Origin: Triplophysa rosa
Lineage: Eukaryota > Chordata > Actinopteri > Cypriniformes > Nemacheilidae
DNA: 64,000 nucleotides
Assembly (NCBI RefSeq): GCF_024868665.1
Contig: NC_079899.1
Location: 24,394,072 to 24,458,071, forward strand
Direction of reading: 5' to 3'
The stretch's first letter is position 1, and every line of letters starts with the position of its first letter. This document shows positions 44,901 to 54,089 of the stretch, in pieces. The position numbers were made by a program, and so were the translations under genes. The notes beneath the pieces were generated by a model. It had not been told where the DNA came from, did no database searches, and saw only the letters and a list, made by a program, of their open reading frames with translations.

Positions 44901-47159
44901 ATGACCAGTCACTTGTGCAAAAGCAAAAAATCTACGAATGAGATTCACACGAATAAAATAGTTCCATGAGAATGTTTTTAGCATATTTATCCACATGTCT
45001 TATAAATCAGGTAAAAACATTCAGGATAGATTGAATCGGGTGTTGGTATCCTGGATATCCGCGAGTCCTATAATGAATGCAGTGAAAGCGTGGAGAAGCT
45101 GAGAGCCCGAGGGCCAGAAGGAGTGATCAGTGATCCGTGCGGTGAGAGACAGGCTCTTACAAGACTCATAATCACTCCGCTCTCTTCATACTCTCTCTCT
45201 CTCTCTCTCTCTTTTTGTGTGTGTAGGTGGAAGAAACCAGTAGGCCTGACCTCGTCCTCTTTCTGATGAAGTACCTCATGTTACTGGTGGTTGGCATCCC
45301 ATCGGTGTTCTGGGTGGGCAGTAAGAAGACCTGTTTCGAGTGGGCCGGCTTCTTCCACGGCCGGAGACGTAAAGAGTGAGTTACCTTCTTTATTATGCTC
45401 AAAGTGTGTCCATTAAACCATGAAATGTTATACTTTGTAAGCGTGCGTTACAGGAGTACTTCACTTTCAAATTAAAATTTAATAATAATTCACAGTCTGT
45501 GTGTTTATTTCTTCTGTCCAAAGCAATTATGAGGTAAGCTTTCCAGAGTTCTTCTCCATATAATGCACTTAAACCAAATTTCAGTTTCATCGCAGTTTCA
45601 AAAGGCTCTACACCAGGGGTTTTCAAACTGGGGTCCTGGGGCCCCCAGAAGGTTGCATGGGGTCCCCCAGAAATTTTCTAGGAAAAAAGATAAAGCATAA
45701 AACGATAAAAATCCACAGTGTTTATGGATAGTTTCCAGAATTGTTTATATTTGAATCTTTCTAGTGAGTTTTTCTCAATATAGTTTCTTTTTTCGGACTC
45801 GAAGTGAAATTGTTGCCAACTATTAAGGTTTAGAAACAAGTTGTTGTCTTTATAAAATCCTATTAACTATTTATCTAACAAATTTTAAACGCTTCTTTAC
45901 ACAGAAAAAAATATAGATTGATATATATTTTAGAAAAGGGGGTCCCTCACAAAAGGTTAATCATATTTGATAATAAGGGTGTTATCTAGCGAAGCGATTG
46001 GCCCACGAAAACAAAAAAAGATCTATTTTAAACATAAATATATGGCTTTGCACACTAAAAAGTGATGGGTTATTTAACGACGTCTTTAGTACTTTTCTGG
46101 ACCTTGACAACAACTATAACCATGATGTGTATGAGGAGTCCTGGAAATCTCTCGGATGTCACCTAAATATCTTTATTTGTGCTCCGAAGGTCTTAAAACA
46201 TGTTGAACGTCATGTGGATAAGTGGAAAACGACACGATTTTGATGAATTATTTAAGAATCGGCTGAAAACACATCTCTTCCGTCAACACCTGACCGATTA
46301 GTATTTCATTTCTACCCTTTCTATAAAAAAAACAAAAAAAACTCTGCTTAGTTTGTAGGCTATATGAGACTATTTTTTACTGCACTTATGCATTTTGTTG
46401 TCCTTAAGTTGTTCCATTTGCAAGTCGCTTTGGATAAAAGCGTCTGCTTAATGACTAAATGTAAATGTTAAAGTGATGGTTTTGGAGATACAATGACAAT
46501 ATTCACACTAAAAACATTTAGATTTCATAAAAACCACCACCTCTCATTCAGAATGATCCCATTTCTACATCTTAATTCTTCAGTTCTTCTTGTCTTCTGC
46601 ACATCCAGCAGCGGTGCGGTGAACGAGAGCCGTCAGGTCCTTCAGGAACCCGACTTTGCTCAATCTCTGCTGCTGCGCGACCCCAACACGCCCATCATCC
46701 GAAAGTCCCGCGGCACCTCCACCCAGGGCACGTCCACCCACGCCTCCTCCACCCATCTGGCCACGCTGGACGACGTGAGGAGTAAAGCCAGCAGCGTCCA
46801 CAGCAAGATGAGCAGCTATCACGGCAGTCTGCACCGCTCCAGAGACGACAGGTGGGCGCGCTATATTTCTGAGAACTACTCGATAATTGCGCGTGTCCAG
46901 ACCCGTTTCAAACGAACCTGCTGGTTTTCTCTCTGAACGCAGGCACAACCCCTCCAGCCACAGAGGCGCGGAGGAACGCCCGCTTTATGGCAGCACGCCG
47001 CGACTCAACGAGCAGCTGACCCGTCACGAGAGCCTCCATCGACTCGACGGCCAATCACGACACGGCAGCACGCGGGACTTGAGCAACGCTCCGCCCACTG
47101 ACATCCCGCACGCATCCAGCGCAAACCGCGTGGCGGAGGAGGATGGAGCTACAGCCTAG
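23502..47159 (+). CDS. fzd3: Frizzled-3 Wnt/planar-polarity receptor
   Basis: FZD3 is a seven-pass class F receptor used in planar cell polarity and axon guidance. Coding exons are 23502-23735, 37791-37987, 38974-39991, 45227-45375, 46609-46851 and 46943-47159 (TAG). Phases are consistent and give 685 residues (human is 666). The order is a signal peptide (about 1-35), then the cysteine-rich domain, starting near [20 protein letters not shown] and continuing through [18 protein letters not shown]. Next come the seven-helix region ([35 protein letters not shown]) and the Dishevelled-binding KTCFEW motif at about residues 517-522. A Ser/Thr/His-rich tail ends [10 protein letters not shown]. The tail and CRD are FZD3-like, not FZD6. 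Exon 46609 has a CAGCAG tandem acceptor, so residue count may vary by one. The intron after the first coding exon is about 14 kb. Which teleost duplicate (a or b) this is cannot be decided here. Confidence 0.97.
25884..26416. mobile_element. Probable DNA element with GCGTTTACATG ends
   Basis: The left end reads AGAGTGCGTTTACATGCAC and the right part contains CGCGTTTACATGACC. The motif 'cgtttacatg' also recurs internally near 25999. The interior is non-coding. Boundaries are approximate because a clean inverted pair was not found. Confidence 0.45.
26722..27020. mobile_element. MITE with GCGATTAATCGCATCCAGAAT-type ends
   Basis: The left arm contains 'attaatcgcatccagaataa' followed by 'aagttt'. 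The right arm is the inverse, 'aaacttttattctggatgcg' followed by 'attaatc'. The interior is AT-rich and non-coding. This is a well-known fish repeat type. Confidence 0.85.
30314..30536. mobile_element. Degenerate MITE of the GGGA(A)TA(G)TTCACCC family
   Basis: Starts TTTAGGGAATATCACCCAAC and keeps the internal 'acacaaacgaagatattttg' segment and its inverse. Termini are eroded, so this is an old copy. Confidence 0.65.
31044..31129. repeat. Short inverted repeat
   Basis: The arms 'atggcgtttattcagaccca' and 'tgggtcggaataaacgccat' are near-perfect reverse complements around a GCGCG-containing loop. It can form a hairpin of about 85 bases; origin is unknown, possibly a MITE. Confidence 0.7.
31265..31560. 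mobile_element. First copy of a tandemly repeated DNA element
   Basis: From 'ctgctcgttggaatgcttga' through 'gcctgttcgtgacatttgaa' it matches the neighbouring block at 31614-31953, sharing 'aataacacacggtaac' and 'aaaccaaattgcctg'. The 5' terminus (TTACACTGCTCG) is slightly diverged. Confidence 0.7.
31614..31953. mobile_element. Second copy of the element, with TTACACGGCT ends
   Basis: Begins ATTACACGGCTGACGGCTCG and ends TAGCCGTGTAAT, so the termini are inverted. The interior repeats the block at 31265-31560 in the same orientation. Confidence 0.7.
31952..32070. repeat. Long near-perfect palindrome
   Basis: The arms 'ataagtgggataatgtacaa' with 'gcagccggctgttatcgc' and their reverse complement ('gcgataacaaccggctgc' then 'tgtacattatcccttactta') surround a loop of about 25 bases. 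It adjoins the TTACACGGCT element and may be part of it. Confidence 0.75.
32205..32410. mobile_element. Truncated copy of the CTATTAAC..GTTAATAG MITE family
   Basis: Shares 'caataaactcctaattactg' and 'ggtattgggt' with the copy at 56666, and 'gcttta' and 'aaccaatatgc' motifs with that family. Terminal repeats are not complete. Confidence 0.6.
32954..32984. repeat. (GA)n microsatellite
   Basis: A pure GA tract of about 31 bases within the large fzd3 intron. Confidence 0.95.
33327..33525. mobile_element. MITE with GGCCCGGTTTCACAGACA ends
   Basis: Left end GGCCCGGTTTCACAGACACG, right end TGTCTGTGAAACCGGGCC. They are inverse over about 17 bases and extend imperfectly into 'ggcttaagcc'. The element is about 200 bp and non-coding. 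Confidence 0.9.
34778..36182. mobile_element. Possible larger DNA element with GTGTCACAGTATACCG-type ends
   Basis: The left end 'ggggtgtcacagtataccga' and the right end 'agtgatatcgtgacagctct' are loosely inverse around 'gtcac.(g/a)tat'. The 1.4-kb interior is AT-rich without a credible ORF. This may be two elements; confidence is low. Confidence 0.4.
38432..38530 (-). mobile_element. Truncated tRNA-derived SINE
   Basis: Read on the minus strand it has the 'tggctcagtggttagaac'-like head, the 'gggttcgat' B-box region, and the 'ctgccaaatgcataaatgtaaatg' tail, with the middle deleted. It lies in the fzd3 intron after the exon ending at 37987. Confidence 0.75.
40080..41131. mobile_element. 1-kb DNA element with TAAAGCAACACTATGTA ends
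   Basis: The left end AAAGCAAAACTATGTAACAT and the right end CTACATAGTGTTGCTTTA are inverse over about 17 bases with mismatches. The interior has no recognisable transposase. A hairpin at 40286-40385 lies inside. It starts only about 90 bases past the fzd3 donor at 39992. Confidence 0.65.
40286..40385. repeat. Inverted repeat (hairpin)
   Basis: The arms 'acgcatgg' plus 'tgtgtttagtaa' and their inverse 'ttactaaacaca' plus 'ccatgcgt' fold around an internal 'ccgaaaat/attttcgg' stem. Confidence 0.7.
42472..42694. mobile_element. MITE of the AAAGGGA..GT(T/C)CACCC family
   Basis: Starts GTTTAAAGGGACCGTCCACC and contains 'acacaaaagaacatattttg' and the inverse 'caaaatatctttttttgtgt'. The right terminus is degraded. 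Confidence 0.75.
43276..43440 (-). mobile_element. tRNA-derived SINE, minus orientation
   Basis: On the minus strand it reads GCATTAGCTCAGTTGGTAGA (A box), then a B box in 'gggtttgatccc'. It ends in the 'taagtcgctctggataaaag' and 'cgtctgccaaatgcataaat' tail. It is close to full length; the fit to the A/B boxes is good, but there is no tRNA acceptor stem. Confidence 0.88.
44250..44475. mobile_element. MITE with CTGGGTTCACACCAAATGC ends, copy 1
   Basis: The left end CACTGGGTTCACACCAAATG and the right end CGTTTGGTGTGAACCCAG are inverse. The interior contains 'aagtcaatgcaaagacgtgt'. The neighbouring copy at 44478 repeats this block. Confidence 0.85.
44478..44748. mobile_element. MITE copy 2, tandem with copy 1
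   Basis: Shares 'acaaagtcaatgcaaagacg' and 'atttgtcagatcgcgtcact' with copy 1. It carries about 45 extra bases ('atatcgtgcggcgagatt' region). Ends read CACTGGGTTTACACGG and GATGTGAATCCAGCATTA. It directly abuts copy 1. Confidence 0.8.
44749..44900. mobile_element. Small palindromic MITE with GGGGCGATTCACATTTTGCG ends
   Basis: The element is 152 bp with a perfect 23-base terminal inverted repeat that starts GGGGCGATTCACATTTTGCG. The interior is CpG-rich. It directly follows the two tandem MITEs. Confidence 0.88.
45190..45213. repeat. (CT)n microsatellite in a splice acceptor region
   Basis: A pure CT run ending about 13 bases before the fzd3 exon at 45227, followed by 'tttttgtgtgtgtag'. It doubles as the polypyrimidine tract. 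Confidence 0.9.
45609..45960. mobile_element. Possible hAT-like repeat fragment (CAGGGGTTTTCAAACTGGGG)
   Basis: Begins CCAGGGGTTTTCAAACTGGG, a sequence typical of the ends of common fish hAT-type repeats. It contains 'gggggtccc' motifs at both sides (about 45660 and 45938). The right boundary is unclear. Confidence 0.45.
46000..46475 (+). mobile_element. 3' end of an L2-type LINE
   Basis: Near 46240-46300 the sequence encodes [14 protein letters not shown] followed by a stop, the usual L2-clade ORF2 end. It finishes with 'aagtcgctttggataaaagc' and 'gtctgcttaatgactaaatg'. The piece is 5'-truncated and lies in the fzd3 intron before the exon at 46609. Confidence 0.75.
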
Positions 47160-48610
47160 CTACGAGAAGGAAGGCTGATGGTTCAGCTGTTGTCTTACGC
47201 GATGGCCCGACAGCTTTGGCGGAGGCTTAATGCATGCGTGTTGACCAGAGCCGTCGTGAGGATTTGGTCCATTAGCGTGGCACACTAAGTGTACTTGAGT
47301 AACGAGATCTGTTTTCTTTGATACTGGGAAGTTCAGAGAGATTGTCGGGCATGTAAGGTGATACGGTGCCTCCAGCCGCGTCACGCCGAAGACCTTCAAG
47401 CACGACACGGAAAGTCACTAAACATTCCTGTTGCATCCATCACTCAAGTTCACAACATTTGAAGACTGATGACTCATTAAATATCCGATTTCACATGCCT
47501 GAAAGTCATGATGGGTAATGGAGTCTTGGCAGCCTCTGGCGAGCTATGCTTCATTCCGACAAAGACTTTGGTCAAATGTTGACTCATCAGAAGTACTTTA
47601 TAAAGTCCGTTTGGAGGTGTGGCTTTCAGAAACGCCTCGCGGAGACCTGATGTGCTTTGTCCAGCCGTCTCCGTGATGGCGGCCGACCTCATCAGATCAT
47701 CGGGTTTATATTCCACCTGCATTAAACACAGTTAAAGGGACAGTTGACCTGGAAATGGAAATTCTTTCATCATTTATTCACCCTCACGTCATTCCAAGCC
47801 TGTGTGACTTTCTCTCTTCTGCAGAACATAAAAGAAGATATTTTGAAGAATGTCGGGTGCCAAACAACATTGACCCCCATTGTATGAACACAAAACCACT
47901 GAAACATTTCTCAAAATATCATGAATCATATACAGGTTTTAAACAAGGATGAGGGTGAACGTTTATTTTTGGGTGAACTTTCCCATCCTGTTGTTGACTG
48001 TTTATCGTGTGTACAGAAGTCTTACGCAGGATTCTTCGTGAACGGTGCTTTTGTCTGATGTCATTCTACAGTTTGCTTTGGGCTAATGCCGTATTTTTGC
48101 ATCCAAAGCTTGTGAAAACACTTTGAAATGCACAAAATGTGTCTCAACGCTTAAGGCATCATTCGTGAAACACAAGCAAGGCTCATTTCTGTTCAATGCG
48201 TTTCCGGTGCCTTGAATGCAACAGTTTACATAATGCTTCATTGAACTATTTACACAGTTTCGCGCCACTTGTGTTCGTCTACATTTATCTAACAGAAAAT
48301 GTGTTTGTAAATAAATACATGCAAATAATCATCTTTTCGTTTACTTTTAAGGAGATTTCAGTGGTACTCGGTGCCTGAATGTGTGACTTTTGTGATGCTT
48401 TTGAATAGCTGTTACTGCTTCTGCTGTACCATTTGCCTTTGCTCTCTCTAGCACACTTGATCTTCATGTTGAATTCATCTAGTGAACTTACTAGAATGCC
48501 GTTTTCATGTGAGAAACAACAGAGCACTTTAACCGTGGCTATCTGTCGAACCTGTAAAGACATTATATACAGTTTTATCATCATGCCCAATTTCAATAAA
48601 ACTTTTGTAT
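47160..48610 (+). other. fzd3 3' UTR with poly(A) signal
   Basis: Sequence after the fzd3 stop. A MITE (47732-47985) is inserted within it. The first strong signal is AATAAA at 48595-48600, followed by T-rich sequence, suggesting a 3' UTR of about 1.45 kb. The end is inferred. Confidence 0.55.
47732..47985. mobile_element. MITE of the AAAGGGACAGTTGACC family inside the fzd3 3' UTR
   Basis: The left end TTAAAGGGACAGTTGACCTG and the right end TTTGGGTGAACTTTCCC are inverse. The internal segment 'acataaaagaagatattttg' matches other family members. Confidence 0.8.
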
Positions 48611-49196
48611 AAAACAGATAAAAAACTGTGAATTTTTTATGTGCATTGTCATTTAAATGTATGGATTTGTTATCGCATAGTATGTACATTGATAAATTAC
48701 AGGACATAAATACATTCAATTTGTATTCCATTTGACTTGGTAGACAAAACCTTTTAGTTTTCTAAAAAAAAGTCCCCAAATGTACACAACATAAAGAAAA
48801 ACACCACATAATGTAATTAAGTTGTCATAGAATAAGAATATGTGAAAAACTCAATTTGGACAAAAAGTCAGATAGAACCTTAGAATTCCAAGGCGACAAA
48901 TTATCCAATAAATATTTGATTTCCAGATTTTTACAGTATATTACAGTATACACGTCTTGAGTAAACATTTCTTGGCATGTTCATCGTCTTTATTTTTTTG
49001 CTGGCTCTTAAATTTCCATGCAAATTTCCGACACAAACCATCTCTTAATTCACACACTCACTATTTAACTACCAAATAAGAAACAATTGCATTGCATTAT
49101 GGTAAATGCTTTTACAAAAAATAAGTTTTATGGTCATTTTATTGCATATACTTCAGTTCAGGTCTATTTTAACGTAGACCAATATTTCTACATATA

Positions 49197-50417
49197 CACT
49201 CACCTAAAGGATTATTAGGAACACCATACTAATACGGTGTTTGACCCCCTTTCGCCTTCAGAACTGCCTTAATTCTACGTGGCATTGATTCAACAAGGTG
49301 CTGAAAGCATTCTTTAGAAATGTTGGCCCATATTGATAGGATAGCATCTTGCAGTTGATGGAGATTTGTGGGATGCACATCCAGGGCACGAAGCTCCCGT
49401 TCCACCACATCCCAAAGATGTTCTATCGGGTTGAGATCTGGTGACTGTGGGGGCCATTCTAGTACAGTGAACTCATTGTCATGTTCAAGAAACCAATTTG
49501 AAATGATTCGAGCTTTGTGACATGGTGCATTATCCTGCTGGAAGTAGCCATTAGAGGATGGGTACATGGTGGTCATAAAGGGATGGACATGGTCAGAAAC
49601 AATGCTCAGGTAGGCCGTGGCATTTAAACGATGCCCAATTGGCACTAAGGGGCCTAAAGTGTGCCAAGAAAACATCCCCCACACCATTACACCACCACCA
49701 CCAGCCTGCACAGTGGTAACAAGGCATGATGGATCCATGTTCTCATTCTGTTTACGCCAAATTCTGACTCTACCATTTGAATGTCTCAACAGAAATCGAG
49801 ACTCATCAGACCAGGCAACATTTTTCCAGTCTTCAACTGTCCAATTTTGGTGAGCTCGTGCAAATTGTAGCCTCTTTTTCCTATTTGTAGTGGAGATGAG
49901 TGGTACCCGGTGGGGTCTTCTGCTGTTGTAGCCCATCTGCCTCAAGGTTGTGCGTGTTGTGGCTTCACAAATGCTTTGCTGCATACCTCGGTTGTAACGA
50001 GTGGTTATTTCAGTCAAAGTTGCTCTTCTATCAGCTTGAATCAGTCGGCCCATTCTCCTCTGACCTCTAGCATCAACAAGGCATTTTCGCCCACAGGACT
50101 GCCGCATACTGGATGTTTTTCCCTTTTCACACCATTCTTTGTAAACCCTAGAAATGGTTGTGCGTGAAAATCCCAGTAACTGAGCAGATTGTGAAATACT
50201 CAGACCGGCCCGTCTGGCACCAACAACCATGCCACGCTCAAAATTGCTTAAATCACCTTTCTTTCCCATTCTGACATTCAGTTTGGAGTTCAGGAGATTG
50301 TCTTGACCAGGACCACACCCCTAAATGCATTGAAGCAACTGCCATGTGATTGGTTGATTAGATAATTGCATTAATGAGAAATTGAACAGGTGTTCCTAAT
50401 AATCCTTTAGGTGAGTG
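49197..50417 (-). mobile_element. Intact Tc1/mariner transposon (DD36E type)
   Basis: 1221 bp flanked by TA dinucleotides (49195-49196 and 50418-50419), the Tc1/mariner target duplication. Terminal inverted repeats are perfect for 29 bases, beginning CACTCACCTAAAGGATTATT. A single uninterrupted transposase ORF on the minus strand fills most of it. Identical termini and the open ORF indicate a recent insertion. It sits between the convergent 3' ends of fzd3 and cdc42bpa, in no exon. Confidence 0.97.
49229..50269 (-). CDS. Tc1/mariner transposase, DD36E catalytic triad
   Basis: A 346-residue transposase that would cut and paste its own element. The N-terminal paired-like helix-turn-helix DNA-binding region spans about residues 1-120 (SISQSAQLLGFSRTTISRVY, then a second HTH ending RTTLRQMGYNSRRP). 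The RNase-H-like catalytic domain has D155 in AWSDESRF, D246 in FQQDNAPCH and E283 in DLNPIEHLW. There are 36 residues between the second Asp and the Glu, so this is DD36E, not the usual DD34E of Tc1/Sleeping Beauty. DD36E elements are known as the Incomer group, reported from fish, frogs and some other vertebrates. The GGGGVMVWGMFSW glycine-rich box is present. No frameshift or stop was seen; activity is inferred only. Confidence 0.97.
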   Translation of the reverse strand: MGKKGDLSNFERGMVVGARRAGLSISQSAQLLGFSRTTISRVYKEWCEKGKTSSMRQSCGRKCLVDARGQRRMGRLIQADRRATLTEITTRYNRGMQQSICEATTRTTLRQMGYNSRRPHRVPLISTTNRKKRLQFARAHQNWTVEDWKNVAWSDESRFLLRHSNGRVRIWRKQNENMDPSCLVTTVQAGGGGVMVWGMFSWHTLGPLVPIGHRLNATAYLSIVSDHVHPFMTTMYPSSNGYFQQDNAPCHKARIISNWFLEHDNEFTVLEWPPQSPDLNPIEHLWDVVERELRALDVHPTNLHQLQDAILSIWANISKECFQHLVESMPRRIKAVLKAKGGQTPY

Positions 50418-50566
50418 TACGTACGCTGGTAGTTTAATGGTTTAAAACTTGCAGGACATTTTTAATTGATGAAAGTACACTCTACCAGTTTATAGCTGTT
50501 ATACTTAAGTGAACTTATCATACAGTTGATTATTTTTGCATTATTATTAGTATACTTGGCTACTAG

Positions 50567-50827
50567 GTCACACTCCAGTATAGGGGGCAATTCTCGCTAT
50601 TAACAAACCATTAACTATGACTTTTTCCCCAATTAACTTTTAATTTGTGGTTTATTAATAGTAAGGTAGTTATTAGGTTTAGGGATTGGGTAGGATTAGG
50701 GATGTAGAGTATGGTCATGCAGAATATGTGCTTTATAAGTACTAATAAACAGCCAATATGCCAATAATAGGCATGCTAATAACAACTAGTTAATAGTGAG
50801 AATTGCCCCCTATACTGAAGTGTTACC
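50567..50827. mobile_element. MITE with GGT(C/A)ACACT(C/T)CAGTATAGGG ends
   Basis: The left end GGTCACACTCCAGTATAGGG and the right end CCCTATACTGAAGTGTTACC are inverse, extending through 'ggcaattctc.ctattaac'. The internal 'ggattgggtaggatt' motif matches copies at 32205 and 56666. Confidence 0.88.
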
Positions 50828-51199
50828 GGCTACTGTGTTCCTATGTCGGTATTTATTTTTATACTTGAAATATACCTTATACTGCTTAAAGTAGACTTGA
50901 AGTAAATTCCCATCACGGTGTACAAAAGTATTTAAGTTTCTAAGTGGTTTATAAGCTCGGTCGGACATAATTTCAGATAGAACACATTTATCTTTAGGAA
51001 GATAGAGGCACATAAACATCAATTTTCGAAACCAGGCCTCTGTAATTCAAATAAGATGGGCATTAATGTTCAGGTTAACAGGGCTAAATTATTTGATTCA
51101 ATTAAACTTGTTAATGACGGCCCAGTGTTTCTTGGCACGGGTGTTGTTGTTCATATGCATGTTCAATGAATCTTACTAAAACACTTCAAAACAGTTTCC

Positions 51200-54089
51200 C
51201 ATTTTATTAAAATATCAGTCAGATAATGTGAAAAGTGATGTCCGAAACCAATACAAATATGTCACCTTAAATACGTCTGTGCAAACAAAGGAAAATGAAA
51301 ACAGTTTACATTGCAGTTATGGGGTAATTCTGTCACATCCCAATCATTGACACCACACAGGTCAAGAAAATAAACACATAAAAGCAGTCTGGAAATCACG
51401 ATTACACCTGTGCCATGCAAACCTGTACAGAGTCTTACAAAAAAATACAACAGCATGATATGAAACAGCAATTCACTGCAAAGGCGAAAAAAATCAGGCG
51501 AGTGTGATGTGTCTTAAAATCACCAAGTCATCGTTCTCATCAGAACAGGTTCACCTAAAACCTAAAAAACTAAGGCACCTCCCCCTCTATTAATTCATCT
51601 AGTCCTCGTAACAGTCCTAATGATAAAAACACACAATCCCTCCAAGCGATAGAAAAAAATCATTGGTTCTGACATACCTGAGAAACATTTCATATGTTAA
51701 TACCATAACCCTGGCAAATTCTCTCGAACCCGCTACAACCTTATTAAAAAACAACCTCCATGATCTTAGCTTGCATTATGAATTATCGCATTAATATGAT
51801 CCCAGAATAATACCACAAATGTATAACTAAAGTTCCCAAATACCACACGGATTGCAAGAGGGATGGCAAAGATGTGCCATGTTTGCAGGAGTGGTCCACA
51901 GTGATGCTTTCAATAGGGTTTGCATAATAAACCACAGAAAACGCTGGCAATACTAGAACCAGTTCTGGAAAAGCCGTCTGTAGGTCTCAAACACATCATC
52001 TCTGTACATGAATGTGCCTCAATACTGAACACAGTTCATTTAGATTTCTGCATGCATTAGTTACAGTAAAACAAATGTTCAATATTTACTTAACCTCGTG
52101 ATTCTAAACACACGTGATTTTTTTATCACCAAAACAAAAGGCGATAGAAAATGTTGAATAATTACATTTCTGCATATTCCTCGTTTGAAAACCTCAGATT
52201 TGTATTGTTTTAATTGGATTTTCTGTGTTTTTAGTTTTCATGTTAATTTTTTGGAATTCACAGAAATGTTTGAACACTTTCAGCGTTTTAACTATAATAA
52301 ACTTCAGCACAAGTCACGTCACGTCCATTTTACACTACATCATATCATTAAACTGAATAAAAATAACAGTATGAATAAGAGCCAACTTTTGTGTTTCCAG
52401 GAAGAAAAAAACCTGTGTTTTTGGGTTCAGAATGGCACGCGGTTAAGTAAAGAAGACTCTGTTTTTCATTTTAATTAAAGTATCCCTTTAAGGAACAACC
52501 TGGAACATTTTGGACTATTAAACGGTGTTGAGATTACAAGTCTGGATCTGCAGATGCCCTCAAAAGAACGACTGTAATTTATTTCAAATGATTCAGATCA
52601 ATCTCAAGCAGCGGTTTTCTGCTGAATTCATAACGGTTGATTTAATGTTGTGTCTGAAACCAGTGAAAGTCACAGCTCTTGTCACTCAGTGGAGGTTAGA
52701 TTCGTGATGGCTTGGCTCTGTGATTTGAGGTATTTTGACATTCGGGGGAGTTTTCAGACATGAATACAGCACCATCACTGTACGTTCTCTCTACATCAGT
52801 GTCAATCGTTGAATGACTTTCTCTCCTGCCGTTTGTGAGCCGTGTGCACCAGTGAGTAAAACATCGGAGCTTATTGAATTTAGAGCTTCACCTGATGAGG
52901 GTTTTTATGCCACGCATCCTGAAACTACATTACACGCTATCTACACATGTAGGCAAAGTTTGGTTCTTGGAAAAAACAAACAAACAAACAAACAAACAAA
53001 CAAACCCCTTTAAAACACCAAAAATAAAATACAAACACAAGTAATTATTTAACAAAAACTCTTTGGAAACAGCATTATTGCTTCAGTAACAGAGGAAGAA
53101 ACAACAAAGGCTTGCAGTGATTCTGTTACATTCAGCTTATTTACGTTCACGTGTAACTGTACATGCGTCTGTTTAATATGTATTTAACAACATACACATT
53201 GTTTTCTCATAACCCGCACACAATGGGTCTCATTCACGAAACACCAGCAGAACGATTTGTGTAAATCACTCGCCGCTGCCCTGCGGAAATCGCATTCGAC
53301 TGCGAACGATTCGTTCTTGTGTTTCGTGAGTGAGAGCCAATGTTTGTTTAGTGTTCCCCCGCGCACATTATTTTAACTCCTCGGTCTCAGTGGAATCACA
53401 CAGAACAATAAAAGAACGCTTATATTGACAAATAAAAACAAAATCTTGACACAGACAATAAAAGGAAAGAATTCTCACGCTTCTTTAGCAACAGAATAGT
53501 GTTGTGATTTCATTATATATTATACTCTACTTCAACTCTATTTACATGACTGAACTCAGAATAATCTGACCTTTGTGTGGGACGGTCAGTATGGCACTGG
53601 AGGGCAGAGGTGGTGTTAGCGCTGTAGTGTGACAGCCGGGGGGCGCTCTAGCGATTGGGTTTCTTACATAAATCAGTATTAGTCATCACAGACTGGAATG
53701 CTAGGAACGGTTTCCCTTGATCCCTGATAAAAATGTGTCGGATTTCTTTTGCGCGGTTTTGAAGCGAACTCCGTAAATGAAAACTTTAAACGCGTTTTTT
53801 GGTAAAAGGAGGCACACAGGGATGAAAATGGACGTTAAAGCTTTTCTGACCCCGTGCAGATCTGGGGTGATCCGGGGTGGTCTGTAATCCCGATCCATCA
53901 CAGACGAAGGAAAAGTAGGTCAACAGTGACAGGCTTGTAAGGTGCACTGTGATCTCGTCTCGCAGAATCGTAGCACACGTGCACAACACCACACACAGAC
54001 GCACACTGTGGTGTGTGGGAATATGTTGTTTAAGGAGTCGACTCTTGGCCGTTGCGTAACTGTCCGGGGGAGTGGGGGGGGTGTACCTC
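51200..54089 (-). other. cdc42bpa 3' UTR (probable extent)
   Basis: Sequence downstream of the minus-strand stop. It is almost free of repeats except an AAAC tract (52971-53005). An AATAAA on the minus strand lies at plus positions 51203-51208. A 3' UTR of about 2.9 kb is plausible but inferred; shorter forms could use other signals. Confidence 0.4.
52971..53005. repeat. (AAAC)n microsatellite
   Basis: About seven tandem AAAC units. Confidence 0.95.
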
